Shown here: positions 1 to 8,149 of the stretch, piece by piece
How the letters are laid out: each line of letters begins with the position of its first letter
How positions within the stretch are numbered: the stretch's first letter is position 1
Assembly: GCF_000974425.1 (NCBI RefSeq)
Contig: NZ_CP010429.1
Location: 1,488,001 to 1,552,000 of the forward strand
Direction: 5' to 3'
DNA from: Spirosoma radiotolerans
GTDB taxonomy: Bacteria; Bacteroidota; Bacteroidia; Cytophagales; Spirosomataceae
DNA: 64,000 nt
Made by a program: the position numbers and the translations under genes
The notes under the pieces: generated by a model
What the model saw: the letters and a program-made list of their open reading frames with translations, nothing else
Databases searched by the model: none
What the model was told of the DNA's origin: nothing

Positions 1-149
1 CCGGCCTGGTCCGACGTGAACGACTGCCCGTCGATCTGAGCGGTCATGACGCCCGTACTGGCCGGTGTAACGGGGGTGTCTTCTTTCTTACTGCACGAAA
101 TCGAGAGGGCAATTATACCCAGCATAAAACCAATTTTGAGCGTTTTCAT
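1..149 (-). CDS. Partial lipoprotein, C-terminus outside window
   Basis: Reading leftwards from ATG at 149, the first 49 codons give a lipoprotein signal (MKTLKIGFMLGIIALSISC) with a lipobox cysteine at residue 19. A charged KKED stretch follows, then a segment beginning MTAQIDGQSF. That last pattern resembles small secreted Bacteroidota lipoproteins with a DUF6252-like beta fold, but too little is visible for a family call. The protein is probably exported and lipid-anchored. The frame is open to the window edge, so the gene is cut, not broken. The 114-bp gap to the next gene holds nothing recognised. Confidence 0.7.
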   Translation of the reverse strand, partial: MKTLKIGFMLGIIALSISCSKKEDTPVTPASTGVMTAQIDGQSFTSDQA

Positions 150-263
150 CAGACAGTTGAATTAAGTCAGAAGGCTATCCGAGCAGGTCACTCGATCGTC
201 GGGCCTTGTCTGACAAAAGTAGCGGGTCTGCTGATGCTCGTAAATCGGATAAATGTATGAGGC

Positions 264-2189
264 TCATTGCGAGACGACTAATTGCAGCCGGGTTCCCTGG
301 CCCGGTGTCGACTGGACCGCGAGTGTACCGCCCATGGCTTTGGCTCGCTGCTGCATGCTGCTCTGACCAGTCCGCTGGCTGGGCTGAGCCGGGTCGAAAC
401 CCCGACCGTTGTCTTCAATGACCACCTTGAGCTGCTCCTTCTGATGCTCAAAACGCAGGGTGGCCTGGCTGGCCTGGGAGTACTTGACCAGGTTGTTGAT
501 GGCCTCCTTGCCGATCAGGTACAGGTTGCGACGCACCTCCATCGAGATGGGCAGCCCCTCCAGGGCCGGCTCAGCCACCAGCGAGAAACGGATACCCTTC
601 GACTCCATCAGGGGCTGGGCATACTCCTGTAAGCGGATGGCGATGCGGTGCAGCGAGTCGTTGCCGGGGTTGATGGTCCAGATGATCTCGTCCATGGCCT
701 CCAGAATCTGGCGGGCGTCGGTGTTGATCTTCTGGATGGCCCGCTCGACGGATTCGGGGCGGTTCTGGGCGATGAGGCCTTTGACCATGCCACTCAGCAG
801 GGAGATGCTGCTCAGGGTGCTGCCCACCTCATCGTGCAAGTCGTGGGCAATCTGTTTGCGCAGGGTCTGGGCTTCCTGGAGTCGGCGCAGGCGAGCCCGG
901 TTCAGCAGCCAGGCTGATACGGCAGCTCCCAGCAGCAGGGTGAGCAGCCCGCCGATGAGCAGGGCGTTGGTTTGGAGTCGTTTGTTGGTCAGTTCTTCTT
1001 CCCGGATCTGAGCCTGCTGTCGGAGCAGGTTGATCTGGTCTTGTTTCTGTTGGGATTTGTAGTGGGCCACCAGTCGCTGGACTTCGGCGGTGGTTCGGAC
1101 GGTGGTCATCGAGTCGATGTGCTGGTTTCGTTCGAGCTGGAAGGCGTAGGCTTGCTGGAAGTTCTTCATGCCCCCGTACAGATCGGCCAGCCCCTGCGTG
1201 TAGATACCAATCTTGTTTTTATCGTTCAGTTCGTGGGCTAAGTGAAGCGCTTTTTTCATGAACTGCTCCGCTGGTTTGTAGTCTTTCAGCTCTTCGTAGA
1301 CCTGGCCCAGGTTAAAATAGTCCGTAGCCATCGCCGATTTAATCTGCTGTTTGGTGGTAATGGCCAAGGCCTGCTCTATGGCGTGTTTGGCTTCCTCAAG
1401 TCGGTTTACTTTTCGGAGGGCCAAACCCGTATTGACTAAAATATCGGCCTGCAGCAAGTCCGATTCAGACTCTTTTGCGTGTTTAAGGGCAGTGCGGTAG
1501 TAGGCCAGCGCTTTTGCTTGCTGTTCCAGATTATCGTAGCATCGGCCGATATTCTGTTCGGTAATCGCCATGCCGTACGGGCTTTTCAACTGACGGTTGA
1601 GCACGAGTGCCTGTTGAAAATACTCGATGGCTTCGCGGGGTCGCCTGGTGTCTTTCAGGGCAAGGCCGATGCCTGTGTACGTATTTTCATTGCGGGGCAG
1701 AATGGCATACTGTTCCTGCATTCGAAGCGAACTCAGGGAAATGGCGAGTGCTTTTTCGTGCTGATTCATGTTGCGATACGCCGTTCCGAGGTTGGTCATC
1801 GCGTTTGCCAGTAAGCGAGGAGGAAGCTTATTGGCTTTAGCAATAGTTAATGCTTTCTGAAGATAGTCCAGGGTTTGTTGGGGCTTATCCCACAGGTAGT
1901 AGTTGGCACCTAGATAGGTATTTGCCTGATAGATGCCCAGCCCGAACTGTAACTTAATGGCTACTTTTTCGGCCGCCCGCAACAACGAATCAGCCCGGTC
2001 ATAATTGGCTTTTGTCCGGGTCGTCAACTTCCCCAGTTGCAGCAGGGCATTCACGTAGTTGGTATCAGTAGCCGTATGCGTTTGCAGGTAAACTTCCAGC
2101 GAATCGAGCGATTTGGGGACCTGGCCAACCGCCTGTGTGCTAACGAGTAAACTTAATATAATGGCAAATCTTACGTAGCCGTTTTTCAT
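264..2189 (-). CDS. TPR sensor histidine kinase (HisKA_3 type), copy 1
   Basis: This 641-residue membrane sensor kinase has a signal peptide (residues 1-22), then TPR repeats to about 370, which would be periplasmic. A coiled-coil linker, one membrane helix (about 406-428) and a cytoplasmic kinase follow. The dimerisation and phosphoacceptor segment reads HDLHDEVGS (His near 451), typical of NarX/DesK-like HisKA_3 kinases. The ATPase domain shows an N-box (EAINNL) and a G-box (DNGRGFDP). Such kinases usually pair with LuxR-type response regulators, but none lies beside it here. It is followed upstream, after 54 bp, by a paralogue. From about residue 330 to 620 the two proteins are identical, while the TPR sensors and last ~20 residues differ. 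The sensed signal is unknown. Confidence 0.93.
   Translation of the reverse strand: MKNGYVRFAIILSLLVSTQAVGQVPKSLDSLEVYLQTHTATDTNYVNALLQLGKLTTRTKANYDRADSLLRAAEKVAIKLQFGLGIYQANTYLGANYYLWDKPQQTLDYLQKALTIAKANKLPPRLLANAMTNLGTAYRNMNQHEKALAISLSSLRMQEQYAILPRNENTYTGIGLALKDTRRPREAIEYFQQALVLNRQLKSPYGMAITEQNIGRCYDNLEQQAKALAYYRTALKHAKESESDLLQADILVNTGLALRKVNRLEEAKHAIEQALAITTKQQIKSAMATDYFNLGQVYEELKDYKPAEQFMKKALHLAHELNDKNKIGIYTQGLADLYGGMKNFQQAYAFQLERNQHIDSMTTVRTTAEVQRLVAHYKSQQKQDQINLLRQQAQIREEELTNKRLQTNALLIGGLLTLLLGAAVSAWLLNRARLRRLQEAQTLRKQIAHDLHDEVGSTLSSISLLSGMVKGLIAQNRPESVERAIQKINTDARQILEAMDEIIWTINPGNDSLHRIAIRLQEYAQPLMESKGIRFSLVAEPALEGLPISMEVRRNLYLIGKEAINNLVKYSQASQATLRFEHQKEQLKVVIEDNGRGFDPAQPSQRTGQSSMQQRAKAMGGTLAVQSTPGQGTRLQLVVSQ
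328..1202 (-). repeat. Near-identical 875-bp tract, copy 1
   Basis: This stretch inside kinase copy 1 aligns base for base with 2317-3191 at a constant offset of 1989. Reading both copies through, I find four single-base differences, all silent at protein level. Similarity drops abruptly at both ends. It covers the end of the TPR region, the linker, the membrane helix, the HisKA_3 segment and most of the ATPase domain. Confidence 0.92.
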
Positions 2190-2243
2190 AGAGTAGTTAT
2201 ATCAGACCTATATAATGTGAGCCAATTAATTGTAAAGTGAATA

Positions 2244-4181
2244 CTATTGAGCGACAAGCGATGTGATCAGTACTAAACTGGTCCCTTGTTCTGGAGCTGA
2301 ATGCACTTCTAAAGAGCCGCCCATGGCTTTGGCTCGCTGCTGCATGCTGCTCTGACCAGTCCGCTGGCTGGGCTGAGCCGGGTCGAAACCCCGACCGTTG
2401 TCTTCAATGACCACCTTGAGCTGCTCCTTCTGATGCTCAAAACGCAGGGTGGCCTGGCTGGCCTGGGAGTACTTGACCAGGTTGTTGATGGCCTCCTTGC
2501 CGATCAGGTACAGGTTGCGACGCACTTCCATCGAGATGGGCAGCCCCTCCAGGGCCGGCTCAGCCACCAGCGAGAAACGGATACCCTTCGACTCCATCAG
2601 GGGCTGGGCATACTCCTGCAAGCGGATGGCGATGCGGTGCAGCGAGTCGTTGCCGGGGTTGATGGTCCAGATGATCTCGTCCATGGCCTCCAGAATCTGG
2701 CGGGCGTCGGTGTTGATCTTCTGGATGGCCCGCTCGACGGATTCGGGGCGGTTCTGGGCGATGAGGCCTTTGACCATGCCACTCAGCAGGGAGATGCTGC
2801 TCAGGGTGCTGCCCACCTCATCGTGCAAGTCGTGGGCAATCTGTTTGCGCAGGGTCTGGGCTTCCTGGAGTCGGCGCAGGCGGGCCCGGTTCAACAGCCA
2901 GGCTGATACGGCAGCTCCCAGCAGCAGGGTGAGCAGCCCGCCGATGAGCAGGGCGTTGGTTTGGAGTCGTTTGTTGGTCAGTTCTTCTTCCCGGATCTGA
3001 GCCTGCTGTCGGAGCAGGTTGATCTGGTCTTGTTTCTGTTGGGATTTGTAGTGGGCCACCAGTCGCTGGACTTCGGCGGTGGTTCGGACGGTGGTCATCG
3101 AGTCGATGTGCTGGTTTCGTTCGAGCTGGAAGGCGTAGGCTTGCTGGAAGTTCTTCATGCCCCCGTACAGATCGGCCAGCCCCTGCGTGTAATTATTGAT
3201 TTGCTCTTTGTTGTTGCGTTCTCTGGCCGACTGGAGTGCTTTCAACATGTACGTTTCGGCGGGCGTATATTGTTTCAGTTCTTCGTAAAGCTGGCCCAGG
3301 TTGAAGCAAGCAGTAGCCATACCGGCTTGGTGCCCTTGTTTCTGGGCAATAGCCAGCGAACGCTTCACAAAGGGAATGCCTTCTTCAGGGCGTTTCGATA
3401 ATTTCAGCGCCAAACCAATATTAACGAGGATATCCGCCTGTAGCAGTTCAAACTTTGCCTCCTGTGCGTGTTTTAACCCCTGTTTGTAATAGGGGAGAGA
3501 CTTGTCGTACTGCTTCAGGTTATCGTAGCAGATGCCTATGTTATTCTCGATAATACCCATACCACTGGTGTTTTTCGTGGTCTTCATAAGGGCCAGCGCC
3601 TGCCGGTAATAAGGCAGCGCTTCACGAGGCTTATTCAGTTCCCTGAATGCGTTGCCAATGCCGCCATAGGTCGTGGCAATTCGTGGCTGCACGTTATACT
3701 GTTCCTGAAGCCGCAGCGAACGGAGTTCCATTGCCACTACTTTATCGTACTGCCCCAACTTACTTAAAGCCGCAGCTATGTTGGAGATGGCTCCACAAAT
3801 GAATCGGGGGTTAAGTTTATGGGTTTCGGCTATTGTCAGGGCTTTTTGAAAATACTCCAGCGCCTGCTGTGGCCGATCTGTCAGGTAATAAATGGAGGCT
3901 CGATTGGTGTATGCCTTTGCCAGACCCAGTCCATACTGAAGCTTCATGGCCAGTTGCTCCGATAGCTGCAGCACAGAGTCCGCCCGTTTGTAATCAGGAT
4001 TAGCTGTTGAGTGAAGCTCGCGGCCCATGACGTTGAGCGCACGGACGTAGTTTGTATCCTGACTTGTGTGATTTTTCAGGTAAACCGTTACGGAGTCGAG
4101 GGTTTGCGGTACCTGCGCCCTGACTGTATAAGGTCCTGTTACTAAATAACAGAAGTAAACAAGCAAAGAGATGTTTTTCAT
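2244..4181 (-). CDS. TPR sensor histidine kinase (HisKA_3 type), copy 2
   Basis: This 645-residue paralogue of the kinase just downstream has the same architecture: signal peptide, TPR array, coiled coil, single membrane helix, HisKA_3 segment with HDLHDEVGS and HATPase_c. The TPR sensor is clearly homologous to copy 1 but much diverged, whereas the transmitter half is identical. The C-terminal tail also differs (ends TSLVAQ against LVVSQ). The two genes are probably co-transcribed leftwards with this one first. No response regulator is adjacent, so any partner must be encoded elsewhere. A plausible reading is two sensors feeding the same regulator through the same kinase module; that is inference. 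Confidence 0.93.
   Translation of the reverse strand: MKNISLLVYFCYLVTGPYTVRAQVPQTLDSVTVYLKNHTSQDTNYVRALNVMGRELHSTANPDYKRADSVLQLSEQLAMKLQYGLGLAKAYTNRASIYYLTDRPQQALEYFQKALTIAETHKLNPRFICGAISNIAAALSKLGQYDKVVAMELRSLRLQEQYNVQPRIATTYGGIGNAFRELNKPREALPYYRQALALMKTTKNTSGMGIIENNIGICYDNLKQYDKSLPYYKQGLKHAQEAKFELLQADILVNIGLALKLSKRPEEGIPFVKRSLAIAQKQGHQAGMATACFNLGQLYEELKQYTPAETYMLKALQSARERNNKEQINNYTQGLADLYGGMKNFQQAYAFQLERNQHIDSMTTVRTTAEVQRLVAHYKSQQKQDQINLLRQQAQIREEELTNKRLQTNALLIGGLLTLLLGAAVSAWLLNRARLRRLQEAQTLRKQIAHDLHDEVGSTLSSISLLSGMVKGLIAQNRPESVERAIQKINTDARQILEAMDEIIWTINPGNDSLHRIAIRLQEYAQPLMESKGIRFSLVAEPALEGLPISMEVRRNLYLIGKEAINNLVKYSQASQATLRFEHQKEQLKVVIEDNGRGFDPAQPSQRTGQSSMQQRAKAMGGSLEVHSAPEQGTSLVLITSLVAQ
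2317..3191 (-). repeat. Near-identical 875-bp tract, copy 2
   Basis: Partner of 328-1202, in the same orientation. Direct repeats of this length and identity, embedded in two genes that are otherwise diverged, point to recent gene conversion or unequal exchange, not simply a recent whole-gene duplication. Confidence 0.92.
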
Positions 4182-4412
4182 TCGTCATAGCCTTTAACGC
4201 TAATTAATAATTTATTCAGAATCAATCAATAAACGGTTTAGCATACGGTCATTTACCGTCGAATTTGTGAATGTCAGGCGTGTAAAAACGAGCCCGTGTT
4301 TGGTTTATCGACACCTGATACGGTAAAAAATCGGCGCTTTCGCTTTTACTAGCGTGGCAGAGGTTCGTAGGGACTCTGTTTATCAATGGTATCTTCCACG
4401 TAACCCTTATCA

Positions 4413-4853
4413 ATGATGTATACGAAAACCATTCTCTTGGCAATTGTCGCTTTAAGTAGTATGCTAACCACCAGGACCCTGGCACAGGGAAAAGAGCAAG
4501 CGGCTGTAGCCCAGGCTGTTCAACAATTGAAACAACTTATGATCGACCCCGACAAGGCAAAACTGGAGTCGCTGGCTTCCGATGACCTGAGTTACGGCCA
4601 TTCGACGGGAAAAATAGAAGATAAGAAAGCGTTTGTCGAAGCCCTCACCAGTGGCTCATCGGACTTCAAAACCATTGACTTAACGGAAGAAACCATCACC
4701 GTGGTCGACAACACCGCTATGGTGCGGCATAAACTCATGGCCGAAACGGCTAACGACGGCAAACCCGGTCAGGCCAAACTGGCGGTTTTACTGGTCTGGG
4801 TGAAGCAGAAAGGAAACTGGAAGCTACTGGCTCGTCAGGCCGTGAAGATATAG
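4413..4853 (+). CDS. Secreted SnoaL/NTF2-like protein (DUF4440 family)
   Basis: This 146-residue protein has an N-terminal signal peptide ending near TRTLAQ. The body fits the DUF4440/SnoaL-like NTF2 fold: a helix with QLKQLMIDPDKAKLESLASDDLSYGHSTG, then beta strands ending in WKLLARQAVKI. Members of this family are small alpha+beta barrels that bind or turn over small ligands, and most Bacteroidota versions are uncharacterised. Two ATG codons are adjacent (4413 and 4416); either gives the same signal peptide. It stands alone between the kinase pair and a convergent hydrolase gene, and its stop codon is immediately followed by a run of three hairpins. Confidence 0.85.
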   Translation: MMYTKTILLAIVALSSMLTTRTLAQGKEQAAVAQAVQQLKQLMIDPDKAKLESLASDDLSYGHSTGKIEDKKAFVEALTSGSSDFKTIDLTEETITVVDNTAMVRHKLMAETANDGKPGQAKLAVLLVWVKQKGNWKLLARQAVKI

Positions 4854-4933
4854 GTTTCTTAAAACCTATCAGACGGGCGGTCAACTGAACGAGGTTTTGA
4901 GAAACCTCTCTTGTCAGTTTTAAGAAACTGACA
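4851..4933. repeat. Three tandem hairpins sharing a GTTT-N4-AAAC core
   Basis: Hairpin 1 has arms 4851-4857/4862-4868 (TAGGTTT, loop CTTA, AAACCTA). Hairpin 2 has arms 4891-4897/4902-4908 (GAGGTTT, loop TGAG). Hairpin 3 has arms 4912-4920/4925-4933 (TGTCAGTTT, loop TAAG). Read on opposite strands, all three contain GTTTCT[T/C]AAAAC. The first overlaps the stop codon of the preceding gene. They may act as weak terminators or RNA 3'-end structures, or be a degraded repeat element. The rest of the 4854-5171 gap holds one strong terminator and nothing else recognised. Confidence 0.75.
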
Positions 4934-5043
4934 TCACAACACACCACAACGCCATTGCTGACGCTCGTGAGGACATATCCCTTGGAGAACTCCCTCGACG
5001 GATGAGCCAAGTAGTTAATATGTACAGGTTTCTTGCCACAAAT

Positions 5044-5077
5044 AAACAAGCCCGCCAGAAGTCTGGCGGGCTTGTTT
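5044..5077. terminator. Bidirectional terminator, 16-bp perfect stem
   Basis: Perfect 16-bp arms (5044-5059 and 5062-5077) around a 2-base spacer. The G+C core CCCGCCAG is flanked by A- and T-rich ends. It lies between the convergent genes 4413-4853 and 5172-6560, so it can serve both. Confidence 0.85.
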
Positions 5078-5171
5078 GATTAATAACCTATGATAAATTT
5101 ATTAAATGTAAGAAGAGCGAAACAACGGACTCTCCTGAACTCACCTGCCTGATGGGCGCTGCGTGTGTTCA

Positions 5172-6560
5172 TTATTTCTTCTGCGTTAATTGCAGCGAGC
5201 TGTCATTGATTTCAAACGTTTTGTTCTTCAGTAATTTGACTACCTCGGCACCTGCCAGCAAAGCCGGTCCATACCCGTGAGCCGCATAGACGTTGATGGG
5301 CCGGTAGTAATAAAACGCCGGGTCGAAACCCATTCCTGTACCGACGCAAACGCCTTCAATCTGGCCGTTTGGCGTAACTTTTGTCGATACGGCGTTCCAG
5401 CCAAGCAGGGTAGCCGGAGCATAGGCCAGCGGATCGAGCCATCCCTGGTTGATGGCGTGCGCAAAGGCATATACGTAAATTGCCGTTGCGGAAGTTTCCA
5501 GATACGAGTCGGGCCGGTCGAGTAACTGGTGCCAGAATCCTGAACCCGATTGCTGAGCGGCCAATCCTTTCGCATGGGCTCTGAGTAAGTCCAGAATGCC
5601 TGCCCGGCCGGGGTGACTGGTGGGTAACACATCCAGTAATTCAACCGCTGTCAGAATACCCCAGCCATTGGCCCGCGCCCAATGAAACTCAGGATGAACG
5701 CTCATGCTCTCCACCCAGCCGTGCATATACAATCCTTTTTGCTGATTGAACATGCGTTTCGAAAACTGAGTCACCTGCTTCACCGCTTCATCATAGTATG
5801 TCTGATCGCCGGTGAGTTTTCCCATTTGAGCCAGCGCCGGAACGCTCATGAACAGGTCATCGAGCCAGAGCGTATTGGGCTGTGGCCGATTGCGGGCCAG
5901 CGTGCCATCGGCCAGACGATATTCTTTCGTCTGAATGTAGTTGATGTAGTTGTCGATCATGGGCCGCATGTTGGCCTTAATGCCCCCGGCGCGGCTAGCC
6001 TTAATCATGGCGGCACACATGGCCCCGGCATCGTCGAGGGCGTGGGGCGCTACCACCGACCGCATGGGCGTATTGGCCTTCGGGTCGGCTGTTACCTGCG
6101 CCCGGAAGTAGGGGAGCTGCTCGGCGATGAACTGAAGTCGTTTATTGGTGTAATCAGCGTACCGGCCATCGCCGGTGGCTTCACTGGCAAGCAGCATCCC
6201 GGCATACGTTACGCCCCATTCGTAACTGATCAACCGAAAATCGCCAGGTTTGAAGATCGCGTTAGGGTTAAACGTGCCACCGGGTGTTAGTTCTTTATTT
6301 GTCTCTTTGTCAACGAGTTGTGTCGGTGTGTTGGCTTCCAGGTACGTATAAATCCGGTTAAGGGCATTCGTAACATCGGCTACTTTAGGTTGCCCATATG
6401 GAACCGGATAATCGGGCTGGAGCAGGTGCAGGGGTGTTGTCGAATCATTGGCTTTCGGTGCACCCGGCTGGGCATAAAGGGTAAGTCCGGTAGTAAGGCA
6501 AGCCAGAAACAAACCCAGCGGGCGTGTGACAGATGGGCGAATAGGTAGGTAAGTAGACAT
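5172..6560 (-). CDS. GH105 family hydrolase (unsaturated rhamnogalacturonyl hydrolase-like)
   Basis: 462 residues from ATG at 6560. A longer frame starts at a TTG (6590) but adds no plausible signal sequence, whereas the ATG is followed by a clear signal peptide ending in LTLYAQ. The body matches the GH88/GH105 (alpha/alpha)6-barrel family, with segments ALDDAGAM, TLWLDDLFM, WARANGWG and YLETSATA. Family members remove the unsaturated 4,5-uronic acid left by polysaccharide lyases from pectin fragments (YteR/RhiN) or similar glycans. Export suggests action in the periplasm. No lyase or SusCD pair is adjacent, so the substrate is open. Confidence 0.88.
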   Translation of the reverse strand: MSTYLPIRPSVTRPLGLFLACLTTGLTLYAQPGAPKANDSTTPLHLLQPDYPVPYGQPKVADVTNALNRIYTYLEANTPTQLVDKETNKELTPGGTFNPNAIFKPGDFRLISYEWGVTYAGMLLASEATGDGRYADYTNKRLQFIAEQLPYFRAQVTADPKANTPMRSVVAPHALDDAGAMCAAMIKASRAGGIKANMRPMIDNYINYIQTKEYRLADGTLARNRPQPNTLWLDDLFMSVPALAQMGKLTGDQTYYDEAVKQVTQFSKRMFNQQKGLYMHGWVESMSVHPEFHWARANGWGILTAVELLDVLPTSHPGRAGILDLLRAHAKGLAAQQSGSGFWHQLLDRPDSYLETSATAIYVYAFAHAINQGWLDPLAYAPATLLGWNAVSTKVTPNGQIEGVCVGTGMGFDPAFYYYRPINVYAAHGYGPALLAGAEVVKLLKNKTFEINDSSLQLTQKK

Positions 6561-6796
6561 AGAACGGATAAGCAACAAGGACGGAATCAATCAATAAGAA
6601 GCGCAGGTAGCCAGCAGATTCTCCTGGCTACTGTAAGTTAATTAGCAAAGATGCCACAAGACACATGATCTTCTATCATGCACCCTCCTGTGCCTGTTGA
6701 ATTTAGCCGGAGAGTCGGCAAAACTTTAAGACGGCCTCCCGGGTTGTTTTCCTGGGCGACTTCCCTCGCCAGATTCTTATTATTATTCGTTTATTC

Positions 6797-7513
6797 ATGG
6801 CAGACAACAACAAAACCGCGCTCATTACGGGCGGCTCGAAGGGCATTGGCTATGGCGTGGCCGAGGTGCTTATTCGGGAGGGTATTAACGTGGCGATTAC
6901 AAGCCGCTCATCGGTAGCCGCTGAATTGGCCGCGGCCAAACTAAATGAAATCGGACCGGGATCGGCGCTTGGCCTGGCGGCCGATGTTCGTGATCTGGCC
7001 TCGCAGCAACGGGCCGTCGACACTATTTTACAGCAATGGGGGCAGCTCGACTACGTGATTGCCAATGCTGGTGTGGGTCACTTTGCTTCCATTCAGGAAC
7101 TCACTCCTGAGTTGTGGCACGAAACCATTGATATAAACCTGACGGGTGTCTTCTATACCGCGAAAGCGACACTGGCTGCGTTGAAACAAACAGAAGGTTA
7201 TTTTATTACCATTTCGAGTCTGGCCGGGACCAACTTCTTTGAAAAAGGAGCGGCCTATAACGCCAGTAAGTTTGGCCTGGTGGGTTTCTCACAAGCCATT
7301 ATGCTCGACCTGCGTAGTGAGGGCATCAAAGTAACGACAATCATGCCAGGCTCGGTAGCTACGTATTTCAACGATCACGAGCCCAACGAGAAAGACGCCT
7401 GGAAAATACAGCCGGAAGACATCGGGCAGATCGTTGCTGATCTGATTCACATGCCTGCCCGTACGCTCCCCAGCAAGATTGAAGTTCGCCCGACGCGGCC
7501 GGGTGGGAAATAG
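6797..7513 (+). CDS. Short-chain dehydrogenase/reductase
   Basis: This 238-residue classical SDR has the nucleotide-binding motif TGGSKGIGYG near the N-terminus, the structural NAG motif (IANAGVGHF), the catalytic serine (ISSLAG) and the YNASK catalytic Tyr-Lys pair. It is a cytosolic NAD(P)-dependent oxidoreductase, often annotated as 3-oxoacyl-ACP reductase-like, but the substrate cannot be read from sequence. It has no signal peptide. It is convergent with an ankyrin gene, and its stop codon is followed at once by a 74-base palindrome. Confidence 0.92.
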   Translation: MADNNKTALITGGSKGIGYGVAEVLIREGINVAITSRSSVAAELAAAKLNEIGPGSALGLAADVRDLASQQRAVDTILQQWGQLDYVIANAGVGHFASIQELTPELWHETIDINLTGVFYTAKATLAALKQTEGYFITISSLAGTNFFEKGAAYNASKFGLVGFSQAIMLDLRSEGIKVTTIMPGSVATYFNDHEPNEKDAWKIQPEDIGQIVADLIHMPARTLPSKIEVRPTRPGGK

Positions 7514-7587
7514 GCTGAAAGATTAAGTAATGGCGCAAGGCCGGCGCCAGCGTGGCCCGGCCCTGCGCCATTACTTAATCTTTCAGC
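7514..7587. terminator. 74-base palindrome between convergent genes
   Basis: Perfect 24-bp arms (7514-7537 and 7564-7587), then one mismatch, six more pairs (GGCCGG/CCGGCC) and a small inner GCCA-GCG-TGGC hairpin, so almost the whole segment folds on itself. The right arm includes the last codons and stop of the ankyrin gene, and the left arm begins right after the SDR stop. It is probably a bidirectional terminator. Confidence 0.85.
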
Positions 7588-8060
7588 AGCAGCCAGGCTT
7601 CTTCGTTGCCTTGCTGAACGGCCAGATCGAGGGCGGTCAGCCCACGCTTGTCTTGAATGTATTTGTTGGCACCCGCATCCAGCATCAGCTTTACGAGTGC
7701 ATTCCGGCCAAACAAGGTCGCAAACATCAGAGCCGTGCCGCCGTTGCCATTTTGTATATTGAGGTCAGCGCCATGCTCAATTAGCAGTTGGGCAATCTCG
7801 GGGTAGCCTTTAAAACAAACACCCATTAGCGCTGTATTACCGCTCAGATCCTGCGCATTGACATCTGCCTTGGCGGCCAGCAGCGCTTTGGTAGCGTCTG
7901 CATGCCCATCATAAGCGGCTATGATCAAGGCCGTAAAACCTTTGCCGTCTTGTGTATTGACATCAACCTGTTCATCAATTAATTTTTTGATGTAGGCCGT
8001 ATCACCCTTACGGGCGGCATCAAAGAGTAGGTCTTCGGGGCGATAGGAATAAAAAGACAT
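7575..8060 (-). CDS. Ankyrin-repeat protein
   Basis: 161 residues from ATG at 8060; the longer frame begins at a TTG and adds two residues only. About four ankyrin repeats are visible, each with the GxTALxxA and ADVNxQ/GADLNxQ signatures (GFTALIIAAYDG, GNTALMGVCFKG, GTALMFATLFG, GLTALDLAVQQG). There is no signal peptide, so it should be cytosolic. Ankyrin repeats bind proteins; the partner is unknown. Free-standing ankyrin proteins of this size are sometimes linked to oxidative-stress enzymes, and the divergent neighbour here is an FAD monooxygenase. Its 3' end forms one arm of a large palindrome. Confidence 0.93.
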   Translation of the reverse strand: MSFYSYRPEDLLFDAARKGDTAYIKKLIDEQVDVNTQDGKGFTALIIAAYDGHADATKALLAAKADVNAQDLSGNTALMGVCFKGYPEIAQLLIEHGADLNIQNGNGGTALMFATLFGRNALVKLMLDAGANKYIQDKRGLTALDLAVQQGNEEAWLLLKD

Positions 8061-8149
8061 AAACAAGTACAGTTGAGCACGTCGAAATTGACGTTACCAG
8101 ATAAGTAAACAAAGGAACATGGATTGTTTGTTTTAAAAAAGTATAGTCT

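Noticed and set aside
460..1011. Matching plus-strand frames at 460-1011 and 2449-3000
   Set aside because: They are duplicated only because the underlying kinase tract is duplicated; they are antisense shadows, not a gene family.
328..3191. The kinase repeat as a transposon or insertion sequence
   Set aside because: No terminal inverted repeats, no target duplications and no transposase; both copies lie in frame inside homologous genes.
6561..6590. Longer start (TTG) for the GH105 gene
   Set aside because: The ATG at 6560 is followed directly by a proper signal peptide; the extra ten residues do not help.
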